Below are positions 61,501 through 64,000 of a stretch of 64,000 bases of DNA, piece by piece; the stretch's first letter is position 1, and every line of letters starts with the position of its first letter. The stretch is taken from assembly GCF_035083965.1 (NCBI RefSeq), contig NC_089732.1, positions 6,759,383-6,823,382 on the forward strand. Reading direction: 5' to 3'. This stretch comes from Branchiostoma lanceolatum (taxonomy: Eukaryota > Chordata > Leptocardii > Amphioxiformes > Branchiostomatidae). The notes beneath the pieces are model-generated. The model saw only the letters and a program-made list of their open reading frames with translations. It did not search any database and had not been told where the DNA came from. The position numbers were made by a program, and so were the translations under genes.

Positions 61501-63774
61501 TACCATGAACTTATCATCACGGTGAAAAAACTGTTGTTATTCTTTTAAAGTTCAGTGAAAATTGCAATTTTCCTTACACCGTGACATTTTGCTACTGTAA
61601 AGATAAAGTGAATTACAATATCCTAGCTACATGTATATAGCCTGGTATCTAAACCTATCATACTATCTGCTAAGTCTTTTTCGTCTTCTCTATGATAGTT
61701 TTATATACCAGGCTAGGTACCGGTCTATTGTTAGCTTCCTGCGATTTTGTCAGTACTGCAAAGTGACTCTGCAGCCCCTAATCAGTTTTGATACACCCTT
61801 TTACAGTCAGACAAATTTGTTGCTTGTAGGCAAATCTCCTAATTATTTAGTCCATTGCCTGTTTGAAACCTTTTCCCAGTCCAAGCAGTCACTAACTCAA
61901 GCAGACCACATCTCGGCTTTGTTAAACTGTCTCTCTCACAGCTTGTTCGTTTGCAAAGACAAAGAGGCTCTTTGTGTGTGCTTGTAATTCAATCCTGGAT
62001 CCCTGCTAGATTCATTCAAGGAGGTCCTTGATTCATTTGAGCTAAGTGATTGTTGAGAGGCCAGTTAGCACTCCAAATATCAGCTGTTCTAAAAGGCTAA
62101 GTCGCAATTGCTCCAGACAGGGAGGAGTCTAATTAGATTAGCCTTATTATCCAATGAGGTTAACTCTGGGAGATAGTTTTCCCCATCATACAGGCTGGGC
62201 CGAACCATATCAGGTTAGGGGGGTTGTAGAATTGTGTGCAAGAGTGTTGCATTAAACAGTAGCAGTTTTAACCAAGTATGTGTTTTCATTTTTGTCTGTA
62301 ACATATTCTGATGTGCTTACGAATTAGAAATAATTACCACATTGAAAGTGTTGATTTTTCTCATGTCTTAGGCTGTCCTGTCTAGTTTGAATCTTCCAAG
62401 AGAGAACCGGCTCTTTCTGTTGACCCCTGACCTCCCCGTGGCTTCAGGGTCAGGGTCACAAGAAGTGGATGGAGAAAGGTAAGTTGAGGAGCATCCATTG
62501 CTATGTTTTCCATGCATGATATAATATATGTACTGTGTCAGATTGTTATCTGTCTCGAGTGTTGACTGGTCAGTAGGTATGTCAGGCAAGGAGGTAACAT
62601 ATTCACTGGCTTGAAGTAGCTGTTGGTGAACTGGTTTGGACAAGGATGTTTCAAAATGTTTTATATCTATTTTGATGGAATGTTCTTTGTTGTAGATAGG
62701 CATAAACTTAAATGCAAATGGACTTAATCTATTGCTTAACTTTTTGGGAAAATCTCTATCTGTATGCAGGTCCAGGAATTCAAGTTTTCCTAATCAGCAC
62801 TGTAGTTGAAAAGTTTGGAAACTACAGCTTCGATAGAGTCCATTCCGAGTCACCGCGAGGGTTTTATAATAATATTTGTAATCATTTTGAAAAATTTTTA
62901 ATAAAAGAATATCTGACTGACAATAGTTCTAAATTTTTCTAAAAGATCAAATACAAAAATATGAATTTATTTGAATTTAATTAGATAATTTAAAAATATT
63001 TTGAAAGTAACTGCACAAAAACCTCTTTATTTGTAATAATTTCTAAACATCTATGTGATTATTTAACTTTTAGAAATATTAACAAGAAATGGTAGAAAAT
63101 GGTTAACAATGGTAGAATGGTGATTGCCCCCATAAAAGTAGGTGCTAATCTGGCCCTTCTGTCTGCCTTTGTACATCTTTAGACTTCACTGCAGGACACT
63201 GTTGGGTCCTTTGTGCAAAGCATTCTTCCCTAAACTTCGCAAGGATGTGTGAATTGCTTTCTTCCCAGCCCTCTGACCTATTTATAGAGATTTTACAAAT
63301 AATGGTAGAAAATGGTAAGAAATTGTAAAAAATTGTAAATAATGGTAGAATGCTGTTACCATTATTTAGAAACCATTGTAAATATCATATTCTACATCAT
63401 GAATATTTCTAAAGTTTTAGAAAACGTAAGAAATATTTAGAATGTTGAAATCACATGCAAAATATTTCAAAAGTATCAAATCTCTTACACAAATAATAAC
63501 AATAACTTGAAAATAGTTCTAAATTATGACAATAACAACCCTCGCGGTGACTTGGAATGGACTCTATGCTATTTAGGTTTCCAAGAGTTTTACTATTTGA
63601 TAATCCACCATGCAGTTATTCACATGCTTATGAATCACTTGTTATATTTACATGTACCCTTCTTGCAGCATTACTCTTGAAAGGATGCTCCTAGAGTTCA
63701 AACTTAATGTGGTAGATGTAGACAAGGGGATCGAGTACAATCTCCATTTCCCAGGCAGCCGTACCATCCACCAG
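52588..63774 (+). CDS. FAF1: FAS-associated factor 1 (FAF1), first 7 exons, continues past the right edge
   Basis: Exons are 52588-52626, 57193-57261, 58581-58663, 59629-59810, 61294-61382, 62372-62478 and 63669-63774: 675 bases, 225 codons, in frame. FAF1 is a UBX-type cofactor of the p97/VCP segregase and acts in ubiquitin-dependent degradation and death-receptor signalling. The UBA domain (residues 1-45) reads MAADREMILADFQ, ACTGIENIDEAITLLEQNDW and AAINGV, almost as in human. A low-complexity linker precedes the first ubiquitin-like domain, which starts near residue 101 (RMLEFKVEYRERTVDVMLDD) and ends near FLLTPDLP. The second begins in exon 7 (LEFKLNVVDVDKGIEYNLHF). UAS and UBX domains would lie beyond the window. 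The 4.6-kb first intron carries a foldback transposon and a palindrome cluster. It is divergent from CDKN2, as in human FAF1/CDKN2C. Confidence 0.97.
53011..53972. mobile_element. 962-bp foldback transposon with perfect 9-bp target duplication
   Basis: Arms of about 345 bp are inverted around a loop of about 270 bp. The ends are GGGTAAGGGGAAAACCCTGT and its complement. GACAAAAAT flanks both sides (53002-53010 and 53973-53981). The arms contain GTACCC/GTATAC-rich subrepeats and match closely to near 53345 and 53615. No transposase frame is present. A 9-bp duplication with long inverted arms is typical of Mutator-like (MULE) elements. Confidence 0.92.
56533..56893. mobile_element. Palindrome-cluster element, copy 3 (nine palindromes)
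   Basis: GACAGGATGATCCTGTC or close variants start at 56533, 56574, 56614, 56655, 56696, 56736, 56779, 56817 and 56858, a period of about 41 bp. The last two carry the mirror core GGATCATCC and mirror spacers (AATAGTGCACATTTTTCCACT), so orientation flips inside the array. It lies in FAF1 intron 1. Confidence 0.93.
57363..58140. other. Unrecognised sequence of different composition in FAF1 intron 2
   Basis: Richer in GC and CG than the flanking intron, with a 106-codon plus-strand frame at 57363-57683. Neither frame nor DNA resembles a family I know. It may be an old transposon fragment. Confidence 0.3.
58751..59085. mobile_element. MITE with TACTGTAAAT ends, internally duplicated, in FAF1 intron 3
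   Basis: The left half (TACTGTGAATGC...GGAGTGTTCGCAGT...TTTGAACCAAGAGTAACGC) occurs twice, the second time from 58870. The flank CATTTCCATCCACACACTAC is also duplicated before each. The right end is ACCACAAACATTTCTGCATT and TACAGTA. Relative of 28510-28715. Confidence 0.8.
59446..59540. mobile_element. Hairpin element of 95 bp in FAF1 intron 3
   Basis: AGCCTGAGTGTCATTCTAGT with TAGTTCCGGGGC...CCATAC on the left is mirrored by GTATGGGTGCCCTGGAACTA and CTAGGATGACACTCAGGTT on the right. Stem about 40 bp, loop about 15. Confidence 0.9.
61638..61716. repeat. Small hairpin (TAGCCTGGTAT...ATACCAGGCTA)
   Basis: Arms of about 24 bp with a few mismatches in FAF1 intron 5, probably a MITE remnant. Confidence 0.7.
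62833..63567. mobile_element. 735-bp AT-rich DNA transposon with TIRs of about 31 bp in FAF1 intron 6
   Basis: The left end ATAGAGTCCATTCCGAGTCA with CCGCGAGGGTT is mirrored by AACCCTCGCGGTGA and CTTGGAATGGACTCTAT, with one mismatch. The interior is very AT-rich with GGTAGAAAATGGT-type repeats and no coding frame. It is a non-autonomous element. Confidence 0.88.
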
Positions 63775-64000
63775 GTAACAACGAGACTGTGATGAGGAAT
63801 GCAGAGTGTTGCCTGCAGAAAAGACTTAGGCCCCCATTCTACTGGACGGGGATCGTGCTGCGCTCTCACTGCGACTTAAGTAGGATTTGTCTAATCCTTG
63901 ATTTCATATTTGGAATATCATGCAAAATCAGGGTTGTCTCCAGAACCCGTTCCTCCGTCCCAGGACAGAAATTTGCTTGTTGGGACGAAAATTTTTTTTA

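Overview
The window looks like chordate nuclear DNA, most probably from a lancelet (Branchiostoma). Its genes have many small exons with GT-AG introns, the protein families are animal ones (MTAP, FAF1, INK4, calcyphosine-like), and the introns are packed with miniature transposons and tandem repeats. The species is inferred from gene content and repeat style; no database was consulted.

Layout. (1) 1-26 kb holds a calcyphosine family array. It has a cut-off CAPSL-like gene (A, minus, first exon at 583-716), a complete CAPS-like gene (B, minus, 3.1-6.7 kb) and a complete CAPSL gene (C, minus, 20.4-25.6 kb) with two alternative last exons. Between B and C lie a head-to-head pair: an intronless cysteine-motif protein resembling the P2X7 C-terminal domain (minus, 8.4-9.0 kb) and an 11-exon Kolobok-type transposase-derived gene (plus, 9.7-15.2 kb). 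(2) 26.5-31.8 kb holds MTAP (plus, 8 exons, complete), which shares a 0.94-kb bidirectional promoter region with CAPSL. (3) 41.0-50.5 kb holds a two-exon INK4 cyclin-dependent kinase inhibitor (CDKN2, minus) with five ankyrin repeats. (4) 52.6 kb to the right edge holds the first seven exons of FAF1 (plus), divergent from CDKN2.

The main result is the order and orientation MTAP> <CDKN2 FAF1>. In human, MTAP is convergent with CDKN2A/B on 9p21, and FAF1 is divergent from CDKN2C on 1p32. This window has both neighbours around one INK4 gene, as expected of the locus before the vertebrate genome duplications. A further exon-like open frame with an arginine-rich start, good Kozak context and a phase-matched donor lies between CDKN2 exon 1 and FAF1. 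It could be an alternative CDKN2 first exon.

The non-coding part is rich in mobile DNA: a 962-bp foldback element with a perfect 9-bp target duplication; a three-copy family built from a 17-bp palindrome; a SINE inserted into an older hairpin element with a 13-bp target duplication; several two-copy MITE families; and tandem arrays at 14.7, 15.4, 17.6-19.5, 33.5-34.2 and 45.2 kb. No rRNA, CRISPR array or convincing functional tRNA gene was seen.
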